A DNA stretch of 26,974 bases, taken from IMG/VR virus record IMGVR_UViG_3300044858_001994, positions 1 through 26,974 of that record; one strand, written 5' to 3'. The position numbers were made by a program, and so were the translations under genes. This stretch comes from a virus. The notes below the pieces were generated by a model. The model made no database searches and was not told the origin of the DNA. It saw only the letters and a list, made by a program, of their open reading frames with translations. Position 1 is the first letter of the stretch. The number at the start of each line of letters is the position of its first letter. Of this stretch, positions 14,046 to 19,989 are shown piece after piece.

Positions 14046-15040
14046 CGATTACGAGCAAAACAAGTGGGGTTGGTTATCATAGGATTATGATGCCGTTGGT
14101 AAATATGAAGAAGGATTATTGTTTAATGACTGACACAGTAAGCGAAGAAACTTTTGAAGGTAATTATGACATTGTTGTTATGAATCGTATGTTAGCAAAC
14201 ATAACGCCCGAACAAATGTCTGAATGGCGCAAAAAGTACGGTTTTAAATTAGTAGTTGACAACGACGATTATTGGAAGCTTGACCCTTCACATATACTTT
14301 ACGAACGATATGTTTTAAACGACGTCCCTGAACAGATAACTAATTGGCTAAAGATTGCCGACCTTTGCACAGTTACGCACGAACGATTGGCTGAAGAAGT
14401 TTACGCATACAATCAGAATGTTGAAATATTACCAAATGCGATTCCATACGGCGAAGAACAATTTAAGGATTACAAAACAGAATCAGACCTTGTTCGTTTG
14501 TTTTGGTCAGGTTCGGGAACGCACGGGAAGGATATGGAAATATTACGTAACCCAATGAAGCGAATCAATTTCCCGGTTAAAACTATAATTGCAGGGTACA
14601 ACGAAGGCGAAAAACCAATTTGGGACGGAATGATTGCGGCATTTACAAACGGATTGAAATTGAATCCTAAAATATACAATTACAATGAAGTGACTTCATA
14701 TATGGCGGCTTATTGCGATTCTGACATTTCAGTTATTCCGTTAATAGATTCAAAATTTAATTCAATGAAGTCTAATTTGAAGGTACTTGAAACTGCGGCA
14801 AAGAAGAACCCGGCAATTGTCAGCAACGTTCACCCTTACAAGGGTTTTTATCCCGCTTGTCACGTCAATAGTCAAAAGGATTGGTATTATTGGATTAAGT
14901 TGTTAACCAAAGACCTTGACGCCCGTAAAAGCTACGGGAACGCGTTGTATGAGTATTGCAATAAGAACTTCAACCTGCACGAAGTAAACAAACGCCGTTT
15001 TGCTATTTACAATAAACTAATTAGCAATGCCGGTAATTAA
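14033..15040 (+). CDS. Glycosyltransferase, family 4-like (GT-B fold)
   Basis: 335 aa. N-terminal MRILAITSKTSGVGYHRIMM is the Gly-rich start of a GT-B enzyme. FKLVVDNDDYWKLDPSHI is a pattern common in phage and Bacteroidota glycosyltransferases. Then ILPNAIPYGEEQF and LVRLFWSGSGTHGKDME begin the donor-binding half, and SNLKVLETAAKKNPAIVSN matches the C-terminal E-x7-E-type nucleotide-sugar site. The donor sugar cannot be read. It overlaps the GT2 gene by 13 bases and the next gene by 14. With the acyltransferase and methyltransferase it forms a four-gene sugar-modification unit. Confidence 0.78.
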   Translation: MRILAITSKTSGVGYHRIMMPLVNMKKDYCLMTDTVSEETFEGNYDIVVMNRMLANITPEQMSEWRKKYGFKLVVDNDDYWKLDPSHILYERYVLNDVPEQITNWLKIADLCTVTHERLAEEVYAYNQNVEILPNAIPYGEEQFKDYKTESDLVRLFWSGSGTHGKDMEILRNPMKRINFPVKTIIAGYNEGEKPIWDGMIAAFTNGLKLNPKIYNYNEVTSYMAAYCDSDISVIPLIDSKFNSMKSNLKVLETAAKKNPAIVSNVHPYKGFYPACHVNSQKDWYYWIKLLTKDLDARKSYGNALYEYCNKNFNLHEVNKRRFAIYNKLISNAGN

Positions 15041-15452
15041 ATGTTCAAACGGGAAATACAGAATTGGGTCAGGTGCTTGTATTTATGATACAGAAGAAAA
15101 GGCAAACAAAGTTTGGGCGGCAATATTAGCTTCAGGCGCTTACGTTGCGGATTCATACACCGATTACCCGGAAGCGGCAACAAACAACGCAAAAAGGGCG
15201 CTAAAATACGCAGAAACAAATGGTTGGGGTGAATGCGGAACACCTGTTGGCAAAGCAAGGGCAAACCAATTGGCAAATAAAGAACCAATTTCACGTGACA
15301 CGATTGCACGAATGGCGTCTTTTCAGCGTCACCAACAAAATAAGGACGTGCCATACGAAGAAGGTTGCGGCGGATTAATGTGGGACGCATGGGGTGGAAC
15401 TGAAGGTATTGAATGGGCGCAAAGGAAATTAAAACAAATTGACAACCAATAA
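15027..15452 (+). CDS. Conserved phage protein with two small domains
   Basis: 141 aa. Residues 1-39 (MPVIKCSNGKYRIGSGACIY plus TEEKANKVW) form a short module widespread in phages. Residues about 45-141 (SYTDYPEAATNNAKRALKYA, CGTPVGKARANQLANKEPIS, RMASFQRHQQN, GCGGLMWDAWGG) are a conserved domain often found attached to phage head or portal-region proteins. No enzymatic site is evident. It lies between the glycosyltransferases and the HNH/terminase genes, so a role near DNA packaging or head assembly is likely but unproven. A rare CATG (15388-15391) is located here. Confidence 0.65.
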   Translation: MPVIKCSNGKYRIGSGACIYDTEEKANKVWAAILASGAYVADSYTDYPEAATNNAKRALKYAETNGWGECGTPVGKARANQLANKEPISRDTIARMASFQRHQQNKDVPYEEGCGGLMWDAWGGTEGIEWAQRKLKQIDNQ

Positions 15453-15634
15453 TGGAATACTTTATTCAATTTTATAACTTCAGGATTTCAATTCATTTAT
15501 TGCCGCGCAACATATTGTTAGGCATAAACATTGGTGAAGCAATTGACGAAAATAAACAATTCCATAATTCAGTTGCAATTGGCTTAATATTTGTCGCATT
15601 TAGTTTTACCCTATTTGATGAAAAATTATACTAA
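15452..15634 (+). CDS. Small hypothetical membrane protein (60 aa)
   Basis: An aromatic N-terminus (MEYFIQFYNFRISIHLLPRN) and a C-terminal hydrophobic segment (SVAIGLIFVAFSFTLF) suggest a single membrane span. It shares its first base with the previous stop and overlaps the HNH gene by 17 bases. Function unknown. Confidence 0.5.
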   Translation: MEYFIQFYNFRISIHLLPRNILLGINIGEAIDENKQFHNSVAIGLIFVAFSFTLFDEKLY

Positions 15635-15872
15635 AATTTATTTGGATTACTTTGGGTACGGAATTGAAGATTTTATTCCGTGTGAAGTATGCGGACAAAA
15701 AGCGGTTGACATTCACCATATTGAAGCAAGGGGAATGGGCGGAACAAAAGAAAAGGACAGGATTGAAAATTTAATGGCGCTTTGTCGATATTGTCACGTC
15801 GTTATGGGGGACACAAAAACACATTTGGAATATTTAAAAGATAAGCATAAAGAAAAATTAAAATATAGTTAG
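15618..15872 (+). CDS. HNH endonuclease
   Basis: 84 aa from ATG 15618; the frame extends to a TTG at 15591, but the ATG gives a normal N-terminus (MKNYTKIYLDYFGYG). The nuclease core is complete: CEVCG zinc knuckle, VDIHHIEARGMGG with the paired His, RIENLMALCRYCHVVM with the Asn and second Cys pair and final His. HNH proteins next to terminase often take part in DNA packaging or cos cutting; they can also be homing enzymes. The gene's last two codons overlap the 5' arm of the tRNA-like gene. Confidence 0.85.
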   Translation: MKNYTKIYLDYFGYGIEDFIPCEVCGQKAVDIHHIEARGMGGTKEKDRIENLMALCRYCHVVMGDTKTHLEYLKDKHKEKLKYS

Positions 15873-15937
15873 TTAGTGTAATGGTAGCACACCCCTTTGA
15901 AACGGGGGGAAGTCAATGTTCAAATCATTACTAACTT
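15867..15937 (+). tRNA. tRNA-like gene, anticodon GAA (Phe) by my folding
   Basis: Acceptor AGTTAGT (15867-15873) pairs with ACTAACT (15930-15936). T8 and A9 are followed by a D arm GTG/CAC with GG in the loop. The anticodon arm is CCCCT/GGGGG with loop TTGAAAC, giving GAA at 15899-15901 after T33. The T arm is AATG/CATT with a normal TTCAAAT loop. The T stem has only 4 bp, as if one base were deleted, and no CCA is encoded. The D arm resembles that of Gln tRNAs. It may be functional or decaying. Confidence 0.6.
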
Positions 15938-15952
15938 CAAAAAAGGCAATAA

Positions 15953-16075
15953 ATGGCAAAGATTAAAGGTGACAGTCAAAAGACTAATTTCGGTAAAAGA
16001 AAGTGCGGACACGCGAAAAAAAGCTTTAACAAACACAATCCACGACCAAAGGCGTACAAAGGTCAGGGAAGGTAA
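15953..16075 (+). CDS. Small basic phage protein (40 aa)
   Basis: ATG 15953 to TAA 16073-16075. The peptide is strongly basic (begins MAKIKGDSQK; middle KRKCGHAKKSFNKH; ends KAYKGQGR). Short proteins with KRxxGxAKKxxNKHxPRxKxYxGQGR are found just before terminase genes in Bacteroidota phages. It lies between the tRNA-like gene and the small terminase (15-base gap). It may bind nucleic acid. Its composition and conservation pattern argue for a true gene despite its size. Confidence 0.65.
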   Translation: MAKIKGDSQKTNFGKRKCGHAKKSFNKHNPRPKAYKGQGR

Positions 16076-16090
16076 AACAAAGGTATTACA

Positions 16091-16471
16091 ATGGCAAAGA
16101 TAGTCAAACAAAAACACGGTGGAACATTAAAGGTGCTTCAGAAAGGTGAAACGGCAAACCCGAACGGGCGACCGCGTAAGTATGTCAGCCTATTAAAAGA
16201 ACAGGGGTACAAATTAGCCGAAATAAACGATTCAATTCAGGTTTTAATGTCAATGACTGACAATGAATTAATAAGCGTTGCGGGTAACCCTGAAGCGACG
16301 GTATTAGAAAAGACAGTTGCAAAGGCAATCATTAAGTCAATGAATAATGGAAGTCTTTATTCAATGGACACGCTTTTGTCACGTGTATATGGCAAACCAA
16401 AAGAACAGGTTGACGTACAACAGGATTCACGAATTGAAGTTGTATTTGTTGACGGCAAAACAATTCTATAA
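16091..16471 (+). CDS. Terminase small subunit-like protein
   Basis: 126 aa. Starts MAKIVKQKHGGTLKVLQKGE and then TANPNGRPRK, the NPNGRP motif typical of small-terminase-like proteins (DUF5681-related) that bind packaging-initiation DNA. The middle is helical and ends with KPKEQVDVQQDSRIEVVFVD, common just before large terminase genes. No base separates its stop from the next ATG (16472). Predicted role: recognise phage DNA and recruit the large subunit for packaging. Confidence 0.75.
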   Translation: MAKIVKQKHGGTLKVLQKGETANPNGRPRKYVSLLKEQGYKLAEINDSIQVLMSMTDNELISVAGNPEATVLEKTVAKAIIKSMNNGSLYSMDTLLSRVYGKPKEQVDVQQDSRIEVVFVDGKTIL

Positions 16472-17623
16472 ATGCGCATTGAATTACCAACGCCACACCT
16501 AAACCAAAAAAAGATATTGGACGCTGAAAAGCGTTTTATCGTTATTATGTGCGGTCGTCGTTTTGGGAAGTCTGAATTGTCGCAAATACTTATAATCAAA
16601 GAAGCATTAAAAGGCGGGAATGTTGCATACATAACACCGACATACGGATTGGCGCAAGTATTTTTTGAACGTCTTACAAAAGTATTACCATTTAAAAGCA
16701 ATATTTCAAAGCTGAAAATCTATTGTCCCAACGAAGGGTCAATTGAATTTTTTACCGGCGAACGATTGGACAACTTGCGCGGTCGTAAATTCCATTTGGT
16801 TATTATTGACGAAGCTGCATTTATTGCGGATTTAGAAGACGGTTGGAATAATAGCATACGCCCGACGCTGACCGACTATGAAGGGAAGGCGGTTTTTCTG
16901 TCAACACCACGCGGCAAAAACTTCTTTTATTCCCTGTTTATGAAAATGGGCGAAAACGATTGGCAAAGCTTTAAATTTAGTACATACGACAACCCGCACA
17001 TTAACCCGCGCGAAATAGACGAAGCACGAATTCAATTACCTGAAGTTGTATTTGAACAGGAATATATGGCGAACCCGTCCGAGAATAGCGCAAACCCTTT
17101 TGGCAACGCATTCATTAAACGCTGCGTCAAACCTATTTCAGCGCAACCAATTGTTTGTTATGGCATTGACCTTGCAAAGTCTGTGGATTTTACAGTTATA
17201 ATTGGATTGGATAAGGACGGCAACGTGGCGTATTTTGACCGCTTTCAAATGGATTGGCATAATACCAAAGAAACAATTAAAAGGTTGCCACCTGCGCCAA
17301 TTGTGGTGGATTCATCAGGGGTTGGCGACCCGATATTAGAAGACTTGCTTCGTGAAGGTTTAAACATTGAAGGTTTGAAGTTTACAAGTCAATCAAAGCA
17401 ACAATTAATGGAAGGTTTGGCTTCAGCAATCCAACAGGGACGAATTGGATTCCCTGAAGGTGTTATTGTTGACGAATTAGACGTTTTTGAATATCAATTT
17501 ACTTCGCACGGCGTAAGATATTCAGCGCCTTCAGGATTTCACGACGATACCGTAATGGCTTTGGCTTTAGCGTGGCAAAACCACAATATCAAACGCGGTT
17601 CAGGGCGTTACGCCTTCGCTTAA
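16472..17623 (+). CDS. terL: Terminase large subunit (packaging ATPase/nuclease)
   Basis: 383 aa with the full TerL layout. ATPase: Walker A CGRRFGKS (G28-S34), Walker B LVIIDEA (D113, E114), coupling motif LSTPRG (S144-G148). C-terminal RNase H-like nuclease: GIDLAKSVDFT (D233), IVVDSSGVGD (D278) and GFHDDTVMAL (D356, D357). It cuts concatemeric DNA and pumps it into the prohead through the portal. It follows the small subunit directly. The stop codon lies inside the first operator box of copy B, so the downstream genes belong to a separately controlled transcript. Confidence 0.95.
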   Translation: MRIELPTPHLNQKKILDAEKRFIVIMCGRRFGKSELSQILIIKEALKGGNVAYITPTYGLAQVFFERLTKVLPFKSNISKLKIYCPNEGSIEFFTGERLDNLRGRKFHLVIIDEAAFIADLEDGWNNSIRPTLTDYEGKAVFLSTPRGKNFFYSLFMKMGENDWQSFKFSTYDNPHINPREIDEARIQLPEVVFEQEYMANPSENSANPFGNAFIKRCVKPISAQPIVCYGIDLAKSVDFTVIIGLDKDGNVAYFDRFQMDWHNTKETIKRLPPAPIVVDSSGVGDPILEDLLREGLNIEGLKFTSQSKQQLMEGLASAIQQGRIGFPEGVIVDELDVFEYQFTSHGVRYSAPSGFHDDTVMALALAWQNHNIKRGSGRYAFA

Positions 17624-17653
17624 CCGTTTATCCTTATTATTTACCGTTCATCA
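17620..17653 (+). promoter_or_regulatory. Paired operator boxes (copy B), 20-bp spacing
   Basis: TTAACCGTTTATCC (17620-17633, overlapping the terL stop) and TTTACCGTTCATCA (17640-17653); the ACCGTT cores are 20 bp apart. The second box is identical to the first box of copy A. Relative to the -33 TTTG the cores lie 38 and 58 bp upstream here, and 18 and 38 bp upstream in copy A, so all fall on one 20-bp lattice. Confidence 0.7.
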
Positions 17654-17680
17654 CAATTTTAGAAAATACTTTGCAAAATG

Positions 17681-17713
17681 TTTGGAAGGTGTATAAAACC
17701 TGTGTTATATTTG
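17681..17713 (+). promoter_or_regulatory. Bacteroidota-type promoter B
   Basis: -33 TTTG (17681-17684), 21-bp spacer, -7 TATATTTG (17706-17713). AAAACCTGT (17695-17703) in the spacer is shared with promoter A. Transcription should start near 17720, with about 17 bases of leader before ATG 17737. Confidence 0.75.
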
Positions 17714-17736
17714 TGGAAACAATAAAACAAAAGGAA

Positions 17737-18033
17737 ATGAAAAATGCAACCTTATCTTTAAATTGGAATGTAAATAAGCTTTCTGAAATTTTAGAATCAA
17801 AAGGCTTTGACTTGTATTTATCAACAAAATCATTGAAGCACGAAGAACGTAATATTGTACACGATATTTATACCTGTACGAATGGTAAGTTTGACGGCGA
17901 AGTTGTTGACGTACATTATAACTTTGAAACAGGTTTAATTCACGACGTGGCAACTTCTTCACAAAGACATACAGAAGACGGCGGAAGTTATGAAACAACG
18001 CCTAAAATTATTAATTATTTTAATACATTATAA
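17737..18033 (+). CDS. Hypothetical protein, first gene after promoter B
   Basis: 98 aa from ATG 17737; the frame's extension to 17572 runs through the promoter and terL and is rejected. It starts MKNATLSLNW, then SEILESKGFDLYLSTKSLK, and a C-terminal beta-rich half (GEVVDVHYNFETGLIHDVAT) with an acidic/His end. No domain recognised. Its place right after a strong promoter and before the second hairpin repeat mirrors the gene at 6822. Confidence 0.65.
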   Translation: MKNATLSLNWNVNKLSEILESKGFDLYLSTKSLKHEERNIVHDIYTCTNGKFDGEVVDVHYNFETGLIHDVATSSQRHTEDGGSYETTPKIINYFNTL

Positions 18034-18038
18034 CCTAT

Positions 18039-18069
18039 CCCCCGCAGGGGTGCGACTGTCCAACGCACA
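18039..18069 (+). repeat. Hairpin repeat, copy B
   Basis: CCCC (18040-18043) can pair with GGGG (18047-18050). GTGCG (18050-18054) pairs with CGCAC (18064-18068) around a 9-base loop. Positions 18045-18069 match 7019-7041 except for two extra loop bases (CC). It ends 16 bases before ATG 18085 and follows the stop of the promoter-proximal gene. Confidence 0.65.
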
Positions 18070-18084
18070 TTTAAAACTTATACA

Positions 18085-18237
18085 ATGCAAAACAGACTAA
18101 AAACACAACAGGACAAATTAAACGAACATTATGCAGCAATGCAAAAGCAATACGCCAAAGAATCTTTGGGTATGGGTTGGTTTTTTGCGATTATTACGGT
18201 AGCTTTATTGTTAACGGCTTTAATTGAAAACTTATAA
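18085..18237 (+). CDS. Small tail-anchored membrane protein (50 aa)
   Basis: MQNRLKTQQDKLNEHYAAMQ forms a charged helix of about 30 residues, followed by one membrane span (WFFAIITVALLLTALI) and a two- to three-residue tail. It begins 16 bases after the hairpin repeat and ends one base before the next ATG. The layout suggests an inner-membrane protein facing the cytoplasm. Function unknown. Confidence 0.65.
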   Translation: MQNRLKTQQDKLNEHYAAMQKQYAKESLGMGWFFAIITVALLLTALIENL

Positions 18238-18238
18238 T

Positions 18239-18391
18239 ATGCCATATTCAACTTGCTGCGGTGCGCACACCAATTACCCTGAAATTGATATTTGCCCGGA
18301 ATGTTTAGACCATTGCGATTGGGAAGAAGAAGACGAAGACGAAGAAGACGCTGACAATCAAATTGAACAGTATAAAATAAACAATTTATAA
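18239..18391 (+). CDS. Small Cys-rich, acidic zinc-binding-like protein (50 aa)
   Basis: MPYSTCCGAHTNYPEIDICP then ECLDHC: a CCG...CPEC..HC pattern that could bind one zinc, followed by an acidic run (EEEDEDEEDAD). Small proteins with this TCCGA...CPEC layout are common in Flavobacteria and their phages. One base separates it from the previous stop. It may bind partner proteins through the acidic tail. Exact role unknown. Confidence 0.65.
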   Translation: MPYSTCCGAHTNYPEIDICPECLDHCDWEEEDEDEEDADNQIEQYKINNL

Positions 18392-18397
18392 ACTTAC

Positions 18398-18467
18398 GCC
18401 GCCTGAAGAATTTTTAATATTAAAAAATAACAAAGATAGTAATTTGGTGAACTTTGGGCGGCTTTTT
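18398..18467 (+). terminator. Long-range hairpin with T-run; possible three-way-junction RNA
   Basis: GCCGCC (18398-18403) pairs with GGCGGC (18457-18462), which is followed by TTTTT. Inside are a perfect A/T inverted repeat TTTTTAATATTAAAAA (18411-18426) and CAAAG (18431-18435) pairing with CTTTG (18452-18456), directly adjoining the GGCGGC arm. It could end transcription of the two upstream genes or regulate the gene at 18480. Confidence 0.45.
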
Positions 18468-18479
18468 AAAACTAACTGT

Positions 18480-18653
18480 ATGTCAAAAAATCAATATTTA
18501 ATGGGTCAGGAATATTTGCTTCGCCTTGAAAACGAATGCTTAATTGAAAAGATTGCAAAGATTGAAAAGGAATTGGGATTAAAAGAAAAGGAAATTAAAG
18601 ATTTAAGAATTCAATTAAAAATGATTAATTTAGCAATGGCAGACGTTTCTTAA
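18480..18653 (+). CDS. Small coiled-coil protein (57 aa)
   Basis: From ATG 18480 (the frame's TTG at 18444 lies in the structured leader). MSKNQYLMGQEYLLRLENEC and KIAKIEKELGLKEKEIKDLR show regular heptads, so it likely forms a dimeric coiled coil. No other domain. It starts 13 bases after the T-run of the preceding hairpin. Function unknown. Confidence 0.6.
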   Translation: MSKNQYLMGQEYLLRLENECLIEKIAKIEKELGLKEKEIKDLRIQLKMINLAMADVS

Positions 18654-18663
18654 AACTTATAAT

Positions 18664-19026
18664 ATGATTAAAAACTTTGAAGATATAACCTGCGAATTGA
18701 CGCCTGACGAAAAGCGTTTAGTTCCTGTAATTATCAGGGGTTTAAACCTGAAAAGCAAAGCCAACCCAATTAAAGGCGCGGAAATAGTCGCAGCAATTAA
18801 CGGGCAAAAAGAAAGGTACGGAATTAAACAATTTTCTGAACCGCGTTTACGTAAAATCGTTAACTTTATAAGGTCAGAAGGAATATTGCCTGTTATTGGG
18901 ACGTCAAATGGTTATTATATATCATACGACGCTGACGAACTAAACGGGCAAATTGAAAGCTTAACGCAACGCGCTGACGCAATTATGTCAAGTGCAAACG
19001 GATTAAAAAAATGGATTACTATTTAG
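18664..19026 (+). CDS. Winged-helix-like putative DNA-binding protein
   Basis: 120 aa. The pattern TPDEKRLVPVIIRGL, PIKGAEIVAAINGQK, FSEPRLRKIVNFIRSEGILP, then VIGTSNGYYISYDADEL is a winged helix with recognition helix near residues 57-70 and a GYY wing, followed by a helix (LTQRADAIMSSANGL). Similar proteins are common in phages of Bacteroidota next to terminase or replication genes. It may regulate phage transcription, and is a candidate ligand of the twin boxes, though nothing links them directly. It overlaps the next gene by 16 bases. Confidence 0.6.
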   Translation: MIKNFEDITCELTPDEKRLVPVIIRGLNLKSKANPIKGAEIVAAINGQKERYGIKQFSEPRLRKIVNFIRSEGILPVIGTSNGYYISYDADELNGQIESLTQRADAIMSSANGLKKWITI

Positions 19027-19202
19027 AAAACGGATTTAAGGTATTTACAGAAGAATATCATTTAAAAAGGGGGTATTGCTGCAAAAATGGTTGTCGGCAT
19101 TGTCCTTATCAGAAAAAAGACTTAACTTTGAATTATGAAATGGAACGAACTGACCCTTTGGCAATACCAACAATTGATGCCAATAATAACAAACCCGAAT
19201 AA
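19011..19202 (+). CDS. DUF5522-like small Cys-rich protein
   Basis: 63 aa. The core YHLKRGYCCKNGCRHCPY matches the short DUF5522-type motif (RGYCCxNGCRHCPY) found in many Bacteroidota genomes; its Cys and His residues probably bind a metal. The final 20 residues are unlike the family and overlap the next gene (68 bases), so the conserved domain ends near residue 37. The host family is of unknown function. Confidence 0.65.
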   Translation: MDYYLENGFKVFTEEYHLKRGYCCKNGCRHCPYQKKDLTLNYEMERTDPLAIPTIDANNNKPE

Positions 19203-19809
19203 GGATTGGACAGAATTGGACAAGGAAGTTAAATTATTGTGCATTGTCACAGGTTTAACAGAATATCAAATTGACAGTTTAGGCATTGAAGACTTAAAAG
19301 AACTGCGCAAAGATTTGGCTTTTTTAGACGAACCAATTGAAGGGAAGCCGGTTGACTATATTACAACCAATGGCAAAAGATACCGTATAAACTACGACAT
19401 TAAAAATATGCCTTCAGCGCGTTATATTGAAAGCAAGGTATTTAGTACAGACACGTTGGGTAATTTGCACAAAATAGCTGCGTCAATGGTTATCCCGCAG
19501 AAAAAAAATTGGTACGGCAAATGGATTGACGACAAGTACGACGCAAGTAAACACGAAGAATATTCTTCGGATATGCAGGAAGCGAATTTTATACACGTTT
19601 ATCATTCGTTGGTTTTTTTTTATCAAGTTTACAGAAATTGGATAGAAGTTACGCGGGATTATATGAAAGCGGAAATGACGACGTCGGGAATGACGAGCCA
19701 ACAAGCGGATTCGGTTCTGTCGCTTTTATGCGAATCTACGGGTGGCATTATACCGCCAAACTTGTTGCCGAACACGAAAATATCAGAACTTCGGAAGCTT
19801 TTGAAATGA
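19135..19809 (+). CDS. Tail assembly chaperone-like protein (gpG analogue)
   Basis: 224 aa, helical. MKWNELTLWQYQQLMPIITN, TGLTEYQIDSLGIEDLKELR and YITTNGKRYRINYDIKNMPSAR follow the pattern of long tail chaperones of Bacteroidota phages: an N-terminal helical domain, then a beta-hairpin after LDEPIEGKPVDY. Position before tail genes and a second overlapping frame agree with a gpG/gpGT pair that loads the tape-measure protein. A 9-T run (19613-19621, codons GTT TTT TTT TAT) allows a -1 slip into the other frame. The normal end is ELRKLLK at TGA 19807-19809. Confidence 0.6.
   Translation: MKWNELTLWQYQQLMPIITNPNKDWTELDKEVKLLCIVTGLTEYQIDSLGIEDLKELRKDLAFLDEPIEGKPVDYITTNGKRYRINYDIKNMPSARYIESKVFSTDTLGNLHKIAASMVIPQKKNWYGKWIDDKYDASKHEEYSSDMQEANFIHVYHSLVFFYQVYRNWIEVTRDYMKAEMTTSGMTSQQADSVLSLLCESTGGIIPPNLLPNTKISELRKLLK
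19613..19621 (+). other. Candidate -1 frameshift site (nine T)
   Basis: In-frame codons GTT TTT TTT TAT contain the slippery heptamer T TTT TTT. Slipping back one base enters the frame that is open from 19551 to 19892 without a stop. No strong downstream pseudoknot was found by eye. Confidence 0.4.
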
Positions 19810-19892
19810 AAACCATTGAGTTTTTGAATACAATGGCATACCTGAAGTCAAAAAATGCTTACGACCGGGAACAGGCGAAGCGGATTAAATAA
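19728..19892 (+). CDS. Second tail chaperone frame (gpT-like), start uncertain
   Basis: 54 aa from ATG 19728: MRIYGWHYTAKLVAEHENIR, then TIEFLNTMAYLKSKNAYDRE. The YGW...AEHEN...EFLNxxAYLK pattern is protein-like and conserved in style with short downstream chaperones. It overlaps the preceding gene by 82 bases in the -1 frame. Three ways to make it exist: a new start at ATG 19728, a coupled start at ATGA 19806 giving only 28 residues, or -1 frameshifting at the T run. The terminator just after it closes the transcript. Confidence 0.5.
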   Translation: MRIYGWHYTAKLVAEHENIRTSEAFEMKTIEFLNTMAYLKSKNAYDREQAKRIK

Positions 19893-19927
19893 GGCAGTTG
19901 TGTTTTTTATTGAAATAAGCGAAATTA

Positions 19928-19953
19928 CCCTGTGTTTTTACACGGGGTTTTTT
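19928..19953 (+). terminator. Intrinsic terminator
   Basis: CCCTGTGT (19928-19935), loop TTTT, ACACGGGG (19940-19947): 8 bp with one G-T pair, followed by TTTTTT (19948-19953). It ends transcription after the chaperone genes and before the tail structural genes; no promoter was recognised between it and 19990, so read-through is likely. Confidence 0.8.
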
Positions 19954-19989
19954 CTGTGGTATTTAGAACCGATTTATCTATTTAAGGTT

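Noticed and set aside
15897-16103. Basic 68-aa frame across the tRNA-like gene
   Set aside because: It overlaps the tRNA 3' half and the 40-aa gene in another frame; the 40-aa peptide has the conserved phage pattern.
17711-17719. TTGTGGAAA, similar to a DnaA box
   Set aside because: Two or more mismatches to TTATCCACA on the other strand, no cluster nearby, and it overlaps the promoter -7 element.
17572-17736. Upstream extension of the 17737 gene
   Set aside because: It overlaps terL, both operator boxes and the promoter.
19855-19989. Upstream extension of the 19990 gene
   Set aside because: It crosses the intrinsic terminator at 19928-19953 and overlaps the chaperone frame.
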